This document shows, piece after piece, positions 26,682 to 35,123 of a stretch of DNA of 64,000 bases. Both the position numbers and the translations under genes were made by a program. Positions within the stretch are counted from its first letter, which is position 1; each line of letters begins with the position of its first letter. Under the pieces are notes generated by a model. The model saw only the letters and a list, made by a program, of their open reading frames with translations. It ran no database searches and was not told the DNA's origin. Source of the stretch: Thermoleophilia bacterium (GTDB lineage Bacteria > Actinomycetota > Thermoleophilia > UBA2241); NCBI GenBank assembly GCA_041393415.1, contig JAWKKE010000002.1:1-64000 (forward strand), in the 5' to 3' direction.

Positions 26682-27521
26682 TCAGTCTGTTATACGGTCA
26701 AGGATCAATGTGGTTCCCGAGGAGCCGCTATGGAGACCGACCGTGTCGAAGCTCTCGAGGATGATCTTGAAACCGTAGCCCATTGAAGGGGAACTGTCGA
26801 CACGCGGTCCGTCGCGCCAGCTGAGGAAGTTCAGGCCGGTCCCGCTGTCGTCGACCACGAAACGCAGGCGATCATCGAGCAGGCGAACTGTCATGTGACC
26901 GTGGCCGCCGCCGTGAACAAGGATATTGGTGGCGGCTTCCGAGATAGCGAGCACCGTCTGCCGGCGGACGTGGGGAGGAACGTCGCAGCCACACATCGCG
27001 AAGTCCGCGACCTCTCTGGCCCGGGCGAGCGACTGGGTGTCATCGATCGGGATGCGTACGAGCTCGTCTCCGGGGGCGGTGTGGTCGCCCAATTCTTCGC
27101 CGTCGAGAATGACCAGGCTGCCGCAGGCGATGGCGGCAGCGAGTTCGGTGAGGATGTCGATGAGATCGCGGCGAATGTCACCACGACGACGATGCCAATG
27201 GTGCGAGTGGATGCTCAGGATGTCGCAGTGATCGCCAGCCGGCACGAAGCACAGCTCGTCGGCATCGAAGGCGCCGTCATCGGAGAGTGTGTAGAACATG
27301 AATGTTCGGCTGCCGAGCGCGTCTGCTGCGTGCGCGGCCAGAACCGCGTGAGGCAGACATGGCGACGGCGGACCGATGACAGTCTCGACCGTCTCGCTAC
27401 CGACGCGATAGCGAAACACCTGCAGCGATGCCGGGCCGGTGTTTGCCGAGTTGGGGGTGCTCTCCGCTGTGAGACCTCTCATCACGCGCGAAGTGTCTGG
27501 CTGCTGCATCGGTATGGTCAT
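26682..27521 (-). CDS. Anti-sigma-factor-like HATPase with unusual N-terminal domain
   Basis: 279 residues from the ATG at 27521, which overlaps the SpoIIE stop by four bases. The C-terminal half (about 155-279) is a RsbW/SpoIIAB-type kinase fold: the N-box EAATNILVHGG, DDSGTGLNF and GYGFKI. The N-terminal 150 residues resemble the soluble sensor-like module often fused to such kinases (MEDS-like), with GEELGDHT, but I cannot fix the family. It probably phosphorylates the adjacent STAS protein and sequesters a sigma factor or other target. Confidence 0.85.
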   Translation of the reverse strand: MTIPMQQPDTSRVMRGLTAESTPNSANTGPASLQVFRYRVGSETVETVIGPPSPCLPHAVLAAHAADALGSRTFMFYTLSDDGAFDADELCFVPAGDHCDILSIHSHHWHRRRGDIRRDLIDILTELAAAIACGSLVILDGEELGDHTAPGDELVRIPIDDTQSLARAREVADFAMCGCDVPPHVRRQTVLAISEAATNILVHGGGHGHMTVRLLDDRLRFVVDDSGTGLNFLSWRDGPRVDSSPSMGYGFKIILESFDTVGLHSGSSGTTLILDRITD

Positions 27522-29023
27522 GTGAAGCGCCCCAAGAGTAGTGTTGCGTCGTCGGTCGCGGGAGCGTTGTCGCGGAAGTCCGCGACGTCCTCCCACATGG
27601 CTGCGAGTGTATCGTCAGCGGCATGCTCGTGGTTCGCCGCAAGCGCAGACTTGAGGCGCCCCATGCCGTAGAGCTTACCGTCGCGGTCTCGCGCTTCCGT
27701 GAGACCATCGGTGTAGAGGGCGAAGAGCTCACCAGGCTCTGCACGCAGCACGTCCTCCTCGAAGGTGAGGCCGGTTCGGACGCCGAGCGCTGCGCCGCGC
27801 GACGGGATCTCGCGCAGTCCACCGGACCCAACGATGAGGACCGGGTTGTGACCGCCTCCAGCCAATGTGATGACACGATCGCGCGGGTCGTAGACCGCCA
27901 GCGTCATGGTCAGAAAGTACGGTAGACGCTGGCTTTCCAGATCTCTCGTGAGTCCGTCGTTGACTTCGGCGAGTATTGCACCGGCGCTCTTATTGGCTTC
28001 GATGGCCGTGTGCAGTAGCGACCTTGCCATGGCCATGATCAGGGCGGCGGCCAACCCCTTGCCCATTACGTCACCGCAGACGATGCCTAGTCGACCATCG
28101 GGGAAGGGAATGTAGTCATAGTAGTCGCCGCCCATCTCGTTGAGAAACTGGATCCGATGAACGAGGTCGAGACCGGGGATCTCCGGGGTGCCGGCCGGGA
28201 GAAGATCCGTCTGGATGCGCCGCGCCCGTTCGATCTCCGCGGCCACCTTCCGCTGAGCGTTGCGCAGCTCCTCGTGGAGTTCCACGGAGGCGCTGAGTTC
28301 GGCCTGGAATGCGTCACGCTCCGCGCCGAAGGTAGCCCGCTCGCGGGCTCTGCCTACGTACACTTCATATGAGTAGTAGATGAGTACGACCGGCGGAATT
28401 GCCAGGACCAGTCCCGCCACTCCGAGCATCGTGAACAACCATGCGGCGAAGAGGGCGAAGGTTGCTCCAGCGAGGTAGCCGGGGAGAGCCCACTGGTAGT
28501 TGGCTCGCCAGACGGCCACGGGCGCTCCGCCGGCGCTCAGCGCAACCACGCCGGCTAGCGCCGCCGTGTTCACGAAGAAGTCCAGCGCCGTGGCGATGAA
28601 GGCAGGGACGATCTGGTCGACCAGACCCGCCTCTGCGGGGACGAGGGCGAGAAACACCATGCCCGCGATGGCCGTTGAGACGACATAGTTGCCGATGTTG
28701 AAGACGATCTTCAGTGGGTCGCGGGTGAAGCCTGCAGAGGTGGCGCCCGATACGGTTGCGACGACGATCGCCGGCCATAGGCCGAGCACGATCAGCGCCG
28801 TCATCGCCGGCACGAACGACATCCCCACCACGCCGACAACCGGCAGGCGTACTTCGCGCAGGTCTGCGAGCGCGGCGAGGATGACGAATGCGAGCAGCGC
28901 CCACGAAGGGGAGAAGCCGTCGCGGTAGGTCGCCCACGCGAAGCTCAGGACGGCGGCCAGTGCAAAAGCCCAGACATAGAGAGAGACGGCTGAGCGTTGC
29001 CGCTCAGCCGTCTCCTCGGCCAC
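27518..29023 (-). CDS. Membrane SpoIIE-type PP2C phosphatase
   Basis: About 501 residues if it starts at GTG 29023; an in-frame extension to 29161 would be read from the subtilase repeat tail and is rejected. Residues 19-240 hold seven or eight membrane helices, 240-290 a coiled coil (LHEELRNAQRKVAAEIERAR), and the rest a SpoIIE domain with NEMGGDYYDY, GDVMGKGLAAALIMA, GGHNPVLI and ATDDATLLLGRF. It would dephosphorylate the STAS protein in response to a membrane signal. A 14-bp hairpin sits within its first codons (see findings). Confidence 0.87.
   Translation of the reverse strand: MAEETAERQRSAVSLYVWAFALAAVLSFAWATYRDGFSPSWALLAFVILAALADLREVRLPVVGVVGMSFVPAMTALIVLGLWPAIVVATVSGATSAGFTRDPLKIVFNIGNYVVSTAIAGMVFLALVPAEAGLVDQIVPAFIATALDFFVNTAALAGVVALSAGGAPVAVWRANYQWALPGYLAGATFALFAAWLFTMLGVAGLVLAIPPVVLIYYSYEVYVGRARERATFGAERDAFQAELSASVELHEELRNAQRKVAAEIERARRIQTDLLPAGTPEIPGLDLVHRIQFLNEMGGDYYDYIPFPDGRLGIVCGDVMGKGLAAALIMAMARSLLHTAIEANKSAGAILAEVNDGLTRDLESQRLPYFLTMTLAVYDPRDRVITLAGGGHNPVLIVGSGGLREIPSRGAALGVRTGLTFEEDVLRAEPGELFALYTDGLTEARDRDGKLYGMGRLKSALAANHEHAADDTLAAMWEDVADFRDNAPATDDATLLLGRFT
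28983..29014 (-). terminator. 14-bp hairpin between subtilase and SpoIIE reading frames
   Basis: GAGACGGCTGAGCG (28983-28996) and CGCTCAGCCGTCTC (29001-29014) are perfect inverted repeats around TTGC. On the minus strand the hairpin starts 29 bases after the subtilase stop and is followed by TCTCTAT, so it looks like the subtilase terminator. It lies within the first codons of SpoIIE, so it could attenuate or retime that gene. Confidence 0.65.
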
Positions 29024-29043
29024 CTGAGCGGTATCCCTGGCGG

Positions 29044-30672
29044 TTACTGCCCCTGCAAGAGGATGGTCCACTTGAACTTGGCCCATTCGTAGTCCGTCCA
29101 CTTGAACTTGGTCCAGACGATGTCCGTCCACTTGAACTTCGTCCATTTGAACTTCGTCCACTTAAACTTGGTCCACTTAAACTTCGTCCAGCCGTACTTG
29201 GCCCAACTGCGCTCTTCCCACTTGTCGTAGTGCTTCTGCTTGAGGCTGTACTTGCCGTTGCCGACGAAGGCCGACAGCGCGGGGCTGGTGGCGCGCAAGG
29301 AGCTGGCGAGGGCCTCGTCGACGTCCAGCGTTCCGGCGCCCTGCTGGAATACCGTGGCGCCGGCGACGGGATCTGCGGTCGCCATGAGCCGAACCTTGAC
29401 GTCGTCCGGCGAGAGGGTGGGGTCTTCCGAGATCATGAGAGCCACCGCGCCGCTCACAACTGGGGCCGACGCGCTGGTCCCCGAGAGACGCAGGTAGTTG
29501 GATTGCGTGCCGGTCGGGGATGTCGGTGCGTACTCCTCCAGGGTGAGAAGGTTGTCCGGGAAGTTGGTGTCGATGTACGAACCCGCGGCACGCAGTGACA
29601 CGAGGCGGTTGCCGGGCGCAACGAGATCAGGTTTGGCGATCTCATCGAACAGCGTGGGACCGACAGAGCTGTAATCCGCGACGGCGTCGTCGGCCGGGTC
29701 AGCGGTCTGGCGAGTGTCCGTCGCTCCAACGGTGATCACCAGCGGGTCGTTGCCGGGCGAGAGTATGCCGCCGGCGCCGAAGTCGCCTTCATTGCCTGCT
29801 GCACAGACAACGACGATGTCGTTCTGCCAGGCGTACTCAACGGCCATGGCGACCGGATCGTGCTTCACGGATGCGACGGGGTTGCCGCCGATTGAGATGT
29901 TGAGCACGTCGATGCCGAGATCGCGGCGGTTCTCCACCGCCCAAGCGATACCAGCGATGAGGTCGGACGCGCGTCCTTGGCCGGTGTTGTCGAGGACCTT
30001 GATGCCGACGACGTTGGCCGCTGGGGCGACGCCACGAAGTTGTACTGTCGCGTGGCCGCCCTGCTCAACAGGGAGTGAGGCGGTCCCGTCTCCAGCGATC
30101 AAGCCGGCCACAAACGTGCCGTGACCGGCGTCGTCGTACGGTAGCGCTTGGCCGTTGACGAAGTCCTTCCATCCCGTGATGCGGCTCTCGTCGAGGTCGG
30201 TGTTTGTAGCGATGCCGGAATCGAGAATCGCAACCGTCACGCCGGCACCGTCCGGCCCCCCCTCGTTCCACGGAGTGAGGTTGCCGAGGCCGATCGTCAG
30301 ATTGGTGACATCCATCGAGCTCGGCACTTCGAAGCCATAGACGGTATTGTCGGCGAGGATGTCAGTGACCACGTCCGAGGAGCTGAGTTGGGCGATCTCC
30401 TCGGGAGTCAAGAACGCGGCGACACTGTCGACGATGGGCAGTTCGGTGACACGCACGCCCGTCGGGATAGTGTCGGCGACTTCCGCGAACGTGCTCGGTC
30501 CGGTGACGATGACGGGCACGGCTCGCGCGCCGCCGGTGGCTTCCAGAACCGTCTCGACGCTGGGGTCAATCTTCTCCGGTATCTGCTTGGCGAACGTCGC
30601 AGCCGGGAAGATGAGCATGACGGCGAGGGCCGCGACGATCGCCGTCAATGTCGTGCTCTTGTTCGCTCTCAT
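29044..30672 (-). CDS. Secreted subtilisin-like (S8) protease with KFKWT repeat tail
   Basis: 542 residues from ATG 30672, chosen for GGAGG upstream and a signal peptide directly after it (MRANKSTTLT ... ATFAK). An inhibitor-I9-like propeptide region follows (about 45-115). The catalytic triad is visible: Asp near 149 (AILDSGIA), His near 184 (GHGTFVAG), Ser near 396 (SGTSASAPV). The last ~55 residues are about ten copies of a five-residue unit (K/D)xxW(T/A), mostly KFKWT. Protein is likely exported and autoprocessed. The tail is positively charged and aromatic, possibly a cell-wall or surface anchor. Confidence 0.93.
   Translation of the reverse strand: MRANKSTTLTAIVAALAVMLIFPAATFAKQIPEKIDPSVETVLEATGGARAVPVIVTGPSTFAEVADTIPTGVRVTELPIVDSVAAFLTPEEIAQLSSSDVVTDILADNTVYGFEVPSSMDVTNLTIGLGNLTPWNEGGPDGAGVTVAILDSGIATNTDLDESRITGWKDFVNGQALPYDDAGHGTFVAGLIAGDGTASLPVEQGGHATVQLRGVAPAANVVGIKVLDNTGQGRASDLIAGIAWAVENRRDLGIDVLNISIGGNPVASVKHDPVAMAVEYAWQNDIVVVCAAGNEGDFGAGGILSPGNDPLVITVGATDTRQTADPADDAVADYSSVGPTLFDEIAKPDLVAPGNRLVSLRAAGSYIDTNFPDNLLTLEEYAPTSPTGTQSNYLRLSGTSASAPVVSGAVALMISEDPTLSPDDVKVRLMATADPVAGATVFQQGAGTLDVDEALASSLRATSPALSAFVGNGKYSLKQKHYDKWEERSWAKYGWTKFKWTKFKWTKFKWTKFKWTDIVWTKFKWTDYEWAKFKWTILLQGQ
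29066..29215 (-). repeat. 15-bp tandem coding repeats (KFKWT units)
   Basis: Near-identical 15-base units, on the plus strand GTCCACTTGAACTTS, occur about ten times, in frame with the subtilase. Third-base differences (CTTGAACTT, TTTGAACTT, CTTAAACTT) show some age. The repeat also fills the spurious upstream extension of the SpoIIE frame. Confidence 0.85.
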
Positions 30673-31039
30673 CTTGGGCCTCCACTTGGGCACGTAGGTG
30701 CGCGGCGGCGAACGCAGCATGTCGGGGTCAGTATCGACAGCCTTAGGGCAAAGATGAGACGCCGAGAGCTGAGATCGGCGAACAAGTGTCGCCGGGGAGG
30801 AGACGGCACACTCGTCTTCTCGAGTGCAGGCAATCAGATAGACGCAGATGAACGCGGGCGATCAAGTAAGAGGAGTCATTCAGGCGGTGATACAATTCTT
30901 GTTTGCCGCCGTTAGATCGGGGCAGCATGCTTCTGCTTCCGGCGAGCACAAACGACCACGTCGCGACTTGCGAAACATGCTCCTCTCATGGACTGCTGGG
31001 CGTCGCTGCGCGTACGTGACGACGCACGGGAGGTAGCGC
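30673..31039. other. Divergent intergenic region, subtilase / radical SAM
   Basis: About 367 bases between divergent starts. TGATACAAT at 30888-30896 is an extended -10 element pointing to the radical SAM gene, leaving a leader of about 135 bases. GCGTCG (31000-31005) and CGACGC (31020-31025) form a small hairpin just before the GGGAGGT ribosome site. A 62-codon plus-strand frame here has no ribosome site and is not called. Confidence 0.45.
30888..30896 (+). promoter_or_regulatory. Extended -10 promoter element
   Basis: TGA followed by TACAAT matches the TGnTATAAT extended -10 consensus. No good -35 box is seen, which is tolerated with an extended -10. It would drive the radical SAM gene at 31040. 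Confidence 0.4.
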
Positions 31040-32428
31040 ATGAGTCGCACCAATGGACTCTACAGTGCCGTTCAGCGGCGTGCAGTCAACGAGATGCTTA
31101 CGCTGGCATCCAGCGGCGACAAGAAGCGGATCGTCAGGGCGTTTCAACTTGCCGAGCGCATTACTCCTGAGGTCCATCGTCGTTCCGTTCGTTTTGTACG
31201 CGAGAAGATCGAGAACGATCATCCGGCCCTGGGCCTGGCGCGGCACATTACTTCAGAACTGAATCCCAACTGTCGCGAGCGCCTGGTGGAGTGCCTCATC
31301 GTCAACAGCCTCATTCGCGGCGTCGCCAAGCGCCGCGAGTTGACAGACAGCACCGGCACGATCGCGCCGACCACGATCCTGATGAGCCCTACCATGCGCT
31401 GCAACCTGGCCTGCGAGGGCTGCTACGCCGCGGAGTACTCATCCGATCGCGACTTGAGCCGTGACCTTCTCCAGCGCATCGTCGACGAGGCCAACGACAT
31501 GGGCGTGTACATGTTCACGATTCTCGGCGGCGAACCGTTTCTCTATCCCGGATTGCTCGACTTCGCCGCCGTGAATCGCGACGCCTACTTCCAGGTCTTC
31601 ACCAACGGCACGCTGCTCGACGACGGCTTGGTCGCGCAGATCGCCAAGGTCGGCAACATTGCCCCCATGCTCAGCATCGAGGGCACACCCGAGATGACGG
31701 ATGAGCGGCGTGGCGACGGTGTCCACGCCGAGGTCATGGCGGCTATGGATCGCCTTGGTCGCGCCGGGGTGCCGTTCGGCTACTCGGCGACCGTGACGCG
31801 GCACAACTGGGAGATGCTGGTCAGCGACGACTTCATCGATCCACTGGTCGCGCGCGGGGCAATGATCGGCTGGCACTTCCTGTATATGCCGGTGGGTCGC
31901 GACCCCGACGTGAATCTCATGCTCACGCCGGTTCAGCGCGAAAGCTTCCGTCTCGGCATCCAGCGTCTGCGCAGCACGAAGGCCTTCTTCCCGGTCGACT
32001 TCTGGGGCGATGCTCCATGGGTGGGCGGTTGCATCGCCGGACGCCACTACATGCACATCAACAGCGAGGGCTGGGTGGAGCCGTGCATCTTCACGCACTT
32101 CGCGACCGACAATATCCGTGACGTGAGTCTCATGGAGGCGTTCAACTCGCCGTACTTCCGTGAGATTCGCGCGCGGCAGCCGTTTAATCACAACTTGCTC
32201 ATGCCGTGTATGTGGATCGATAATCCACAGTGCTCACGCGAAATCATGGCCGTGACCGGTGCGCGCCCCACTCACGAGGGCGCCGGTGTCATGATCACCG
32301 AGCTCAGGGATCAACTCGACGAATACTCGGCCGAGGCGAACCGCGTCTTCGGTCCGCCCTGGGCTTGCATGCGCCACATTCCACTGGAAGATCGCACTTC
32401 GCGCGAGAAGCTCGCATCGCCGAGTTAG
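31040..32428 (+). CDS. Radical SAM protein with Cys-rich C-terminus
   Basis: 462 residues with GGGAGGT upstream. The SAM-cluster motif CNLACEGCYA puts the three iron-binding Cys at 121, 125 and 128; GGEPFLYP and STEG-like SIEGTPEM follow. Downstream Cys (GGCIAG, EPCIFTHF, MPCMWIDNPQC, WACM) suggest a SPASM-like auxiliary cluster region. The first 100 residues are a helical domain without a clear family. Such proteins modify peptides or small molecules. There is no precursor peptide nearby that I can see. The downstream gene is a cell-wall amidase. Confidence 0.88.
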   Translation: MSRTNGLYSAVQRRAVNEMLTLASSGDKKRIVRAFQLAERITPEVHRRSVRFVREKIENDHPALGLARHITSELNPNCRERLVECLIVNSLIRGVAKRRELTDSTGTIAPTTILMSPTMRCNLACEGCYAAEYSSDRDLSRDLLQRIVDEANDMGVYMFTILGGEPFLYPGLLDFAAVNRDAYFQVFTNGTLLDDGLVAQIAKVGNIAPMLSIEGTPEMTDERRGDGVHAEVMAAMDRLGRAGVPFGYSATVTRHNWEMLVSDDFIDPLVARGAMIGWHFLYMPVGRDPDVNLMLTPVQRESFRLGIQRLRSTKAFFPVDFWGDAPWVGGCIAGRHYMHINSEGWVEPCIFTHFATDNIRDVSLMEAFNSPYFREIRARQPFNHNLLMPCMWIDNPQCSREIMAVTGARPTHEGAGVMITELRDQLDEYSAEANRVFGPPWACMRHIPLEDRTSREKLASPS

Positions 32429-32546
32429 GCGCCGGTCGTCTCATGAGGGCCGTGCGCGCCAGATGGTGCGCGGGCAGCGGGGAATCGTGCGAATGCCGCC
32501 GCACGTATAGGTGAGCATACTTCTACCGTCGAATGATTCAGGAGCC

Positions 32547-35045
32547 ATGCGTCGACTACCAAGCAACTACTGCCAAGCGTGCATGAGTCGCCGGGTGATC
32601 GGCGCGGCCGTCGTCGTCTCGGTCGTGCTGCTCATGGCGGCATGGCTGTTGCCGCGTCTCAACGCGTCGTACGCGGCCTGGGTGGCTGCTCCTGCCGTTG
32701 TGGCGAAGACGATCGACTTGGACGGCGGGGCACTCGGTGTGGTCGCTCGCACCGATAAGTCGGCGTCCCGGTCCCAACGACTCGTGCCCGGTGTGTTGGC
32801 GACTGCCGCAACCCCGGACCCCGTAACGATCGATCCCGGTATGGCGTTCACGATGATCGCCGTTCAGTGTCGGCCCCCAGACGGCTTTCCGGAGGTCGGC
32901 ATGAGGGTGCGCACCAGCATGGACGGAGACTCGTGGAGCGCATGGTACGTGACGGCTATCGAGTACGCCGCTGAAGGATCGGGTCCCGCGCGTGCGTTCA
33001 CGGAGCCCTTATGGACGGGACCCGCCCGCTACGTTCAAGTCACAGCAGTTGCGCTCGGTGATGGACACGAAGCCGTCACCCAGTTGGAGGCCGTGCACGT
33101 GACCGTGCTCGACACTGCCGGCGTGTCCATGAGTCCAGTCGCCGGTACTGTGAGCAGCGCGCTGCGCGCCGCCGGGAGTTTCGTAGCCGGCCTCGGACTC
33201 ACGGAAGAGAGTCTGGCATGGACCGCGAAGCCGAAGATCGTCACGCGCTCGCAATGGGGTGCTAACGAGTCGTGGCGAGGCTCTGCTCCTGCGTACGCGC
33301 CGGTGAAGATGGCCTTCGTGCATCACACAGCGAGCGGCAACAAGTACACGCGAAACGACACTCCCGGGATCGTGCGCGGCATCTACTACTACCACACCAA
33401 GACGCTCGGCTGGTCTGACATCGGCTACAACTTCCTTGTGGATCGCTACGGCAGAATCTACGAGGGCCGATACGGCGGTGTCACGAAGGGCGTGATCGGC
33501 GCGCAAACGCTCGGCTTCAACACGGGGAGCACAGGGGTGTCGGTGATCGGCGACTACACGAGTGCAAAGCCGACATCGGCCGCACGCTCGGCACTGGTCT
33601 CGCTACTGGCGTGGAAACTCGACGTTCACCATGTCGACCCCACTGCGTTTACTCGGATCACCTGCAATTACGGCGAGAAGTATGCGACTGGGCAACTGGT
33701 CAAGCTCCGCACAGTGTCTGGCCACCGCGACGCCAACTATACGAGCTGCCCTGGATCTGCGTTGTACGCTCAATTGCCGGCCATACGACGGGCAGTGGCG
33801 ACCACAGGGCTGCCCAAGATCTACGACGTCGCGCTTTCGCGGGCATTGATCAGCCCGAACGGCGACGGCAGTCGCGACAAGACAAACCTCACCTTCAGGC
33901 TTTCGTCCGCGGGGAACTGGCGCATAACGGTGAGCGACAAGTCCGGCCGCTCTGTTGATGCGTTCGGCGGTAGGGGCACGCGTGTGACTACGGAATGGGG
34001 GGGAACTTCGTCGGACGATACTGCGCTTGAGGATGGCACGTACACGCTCACTCTAGCCGCGGCGACGGCACGAGGTGCGGCTCGTCCTGCAGCGATTCAG
34101 GTGGTGCTCGATACGGTGCCGCCGGCTCTGAAACAGGCGACAGTGAGTCCTGAAGCGTTCAGTCCGAACGGCGATGGGCGAGACGACGAGGTAACCCTGA
34201 GTTACACCGCCAGCGAAGCCAGCTCTGCCCGCATATCCCTTCTCGATGCCGACAAGCGACTCGTGCAGCGCCTGAGCGGGTGGTCTGCAGTGAGTGGAGA
34301 TGCTGCGGCAGTGACTTGGGATGGGATGCTTGCCAGTGGCGACAAAGTGGCGCCGGCAGGCGATGGTCGCTACTACTTGCAGATTGCGCTGCGCGACCGC
34401 GCCGGGAATGTTGCGACGTTCACGCGACCGGTGATGATCGACACGACGCTGGCGTTCTCCGGCGTGGCGCCCGCGACGTTCTCACCGAACGATGACGGTG
34501 TCAGAGATACAACGAGCATCACGTTCGCTCTCTCACGAGCAGCGGATATCACGATCGAAGTAGTGAAAGAAGGCTCGGTTGTAGGGTCTGCCGATGCGGG
34601 AAGACTCGGTGCCGGTACGCACTTGTGGACCTGGGACGGTCGTGACGGTAACGGTGCGCTGGTCGCCAGCGGCAAGTACGGTTTGCGCGTCACCGCCGTG
34701 AGTAGCCTCAGCACAAGTAGCATCGGGGCAACGACCATCGTCGATCTGGTGCCTCCGCGACTGTCGGTGGCCAGTTCGGCGAGCGTGAAGCTGGGGAAGA
34801 CAGCGAAGCTGAAGTATACGGTTCGAGACGAGTTCAGCGCGAAAGTGAAAGTGTGGGCTGATATCACCGACGCGAACGGTGTCGCTATTGCCAGTGTGAC
34901 ATGTGGCTGGGTGAAACAGAACACTGCCCAGACTTGCGAGTGGAAACCGGTCACCAAGGGCGCGTATGTGATCACCCTGCACGCGCTCGACAGCGGCAGG
35001 AATTCCGAAGCACAGGCCCGCAGTATCACGTTGACGGTCACGTAG
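32547..35045 (+). CDS. PGRP-domain amidase with FlgD-type Ig repeats
   Basis: About 832 residues from ATG 32547 (GGAG three bases upstream; GTG 32511 and ATG 32583 are alternatives). A signal-anchor helix lies near residues 14-33. A PGRP/amidase-2 domain spans about 228-420 with zinc ligands in VHHT (about 258), GHRD (about 391) and SCPG (about 401). Three FlgD-Ig-like repeats follow, each opening with SPNGDG or SPNDDG (near 435, 539 and 645). It probably cleaves the N-acetylmuramoyl-L-alanine bond outside the membrane; the repeats may hold it at the wall. Confidence 0.9.
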   Translation: MRRLPSNYCQACMSRRVIGAAVVVSVVLLMAAWLLPRLNASYAAWVAAPAVVAKTIDLDGGALGVVARTDKSASRSQRLVPGVLATAATPDPVTIDPGMAFTMIAVQCRPPDGFPEVGMRVRTSMDGDSWSAWYVTAIEYAAEGSGPARAFTEPLWTGPARYVQVTAVALGDGHEAVTQLEAVHVTVLDTAGVSMSPVAGTVSSALRAAGSFVAGLGLTEESLAWTAKPKIVTRSQWGANESWRGSAPAYAPVKMAFVHHTASGNKYTRNDTPGIVRGIYYYHTKTLGWSDIGYNFLVDRYGRIYEGRYGGVTKGVIGAQTLGFNTGSTGVSVIGDYTSAKPTSAARSALVSLLAWKLDVHHVDPTAFTRITCNYGEKYATGQLVKLRTVSGHRDANYTSCPGSALYAQLPAIRRAVATTGLPKIYDVALSRALISPNGDGSRDKTNLTFRLSSAGNWRITVSDKSGRSVDAFGGRGTRVTTEWGGTSSDDTALEDGTYTLTLAAATARGAARPAAIQVVLDTVPPALKQATVSPEAFSPNGDGRDDEVTLSYTASEASSARISLLDADKRLVQRLSGWSAVSGDAAAVTWDGMLASGDKVAPAGDGRYYLQIALRDRAGNVATFTRPVMIDTTLAFSGVAPATFSPNDDGVRDTTSITFALSRAADITIEVVKEGSVVGSADAGRLGAGTHLWTWDGRDGNGALVASGKYGLRVTAVSSLSTSSIGATTIVDLVPPRLSVASSASVKLGKTAKLKYTVRDEFSAKVKVWADITDANGVAIASVTCGWVKQNTAQTCEWKPVTKGAYVITLHALDSGRNSEAQARSITLTVT

Positions 35046-35067
35046 GCGGCGTCGGCGCGGTTCGACG

Positions 35068-35116
35068 GCGATCTGCGACCACCGCGCGGGGGCATCCGTC
35101 GGTGGCCGCAGATCGC
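35068..35116. terminator. Bidirectional terminator between convergent genes
   Basis: GCGATCTGCG (35068-35077) pairs with CGCAGATCGC (35107-35116), continued after one A/C mismatch by CCACC/GGTGG. The 15-pair stem lies between the amidase stop and the stop of the minus-strand gene, where one structure can serve both strands. Confidence 0.65.
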
Positions 35117-35123
35117 CCGGGGC

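Noticed and set aside
29024..29161. N-terminal extension of SpoIIE into the subtilase repeats
   Set aside because: It is the subtilase repeat DNA read in another frame, giving a low-complexity peptide; no ribosome site.
29066..29215. 15-bp tandem repeats as a CRISPR-like or minisatellite array
   Set aside because: They are contiguous without spacers and fit codons of the subtilase tail exactly.
30848..31036. 62-codon plus-strand frame before the radical SAM gene
   Set aside because: No ribosome site and it lies across the presumed leader region.
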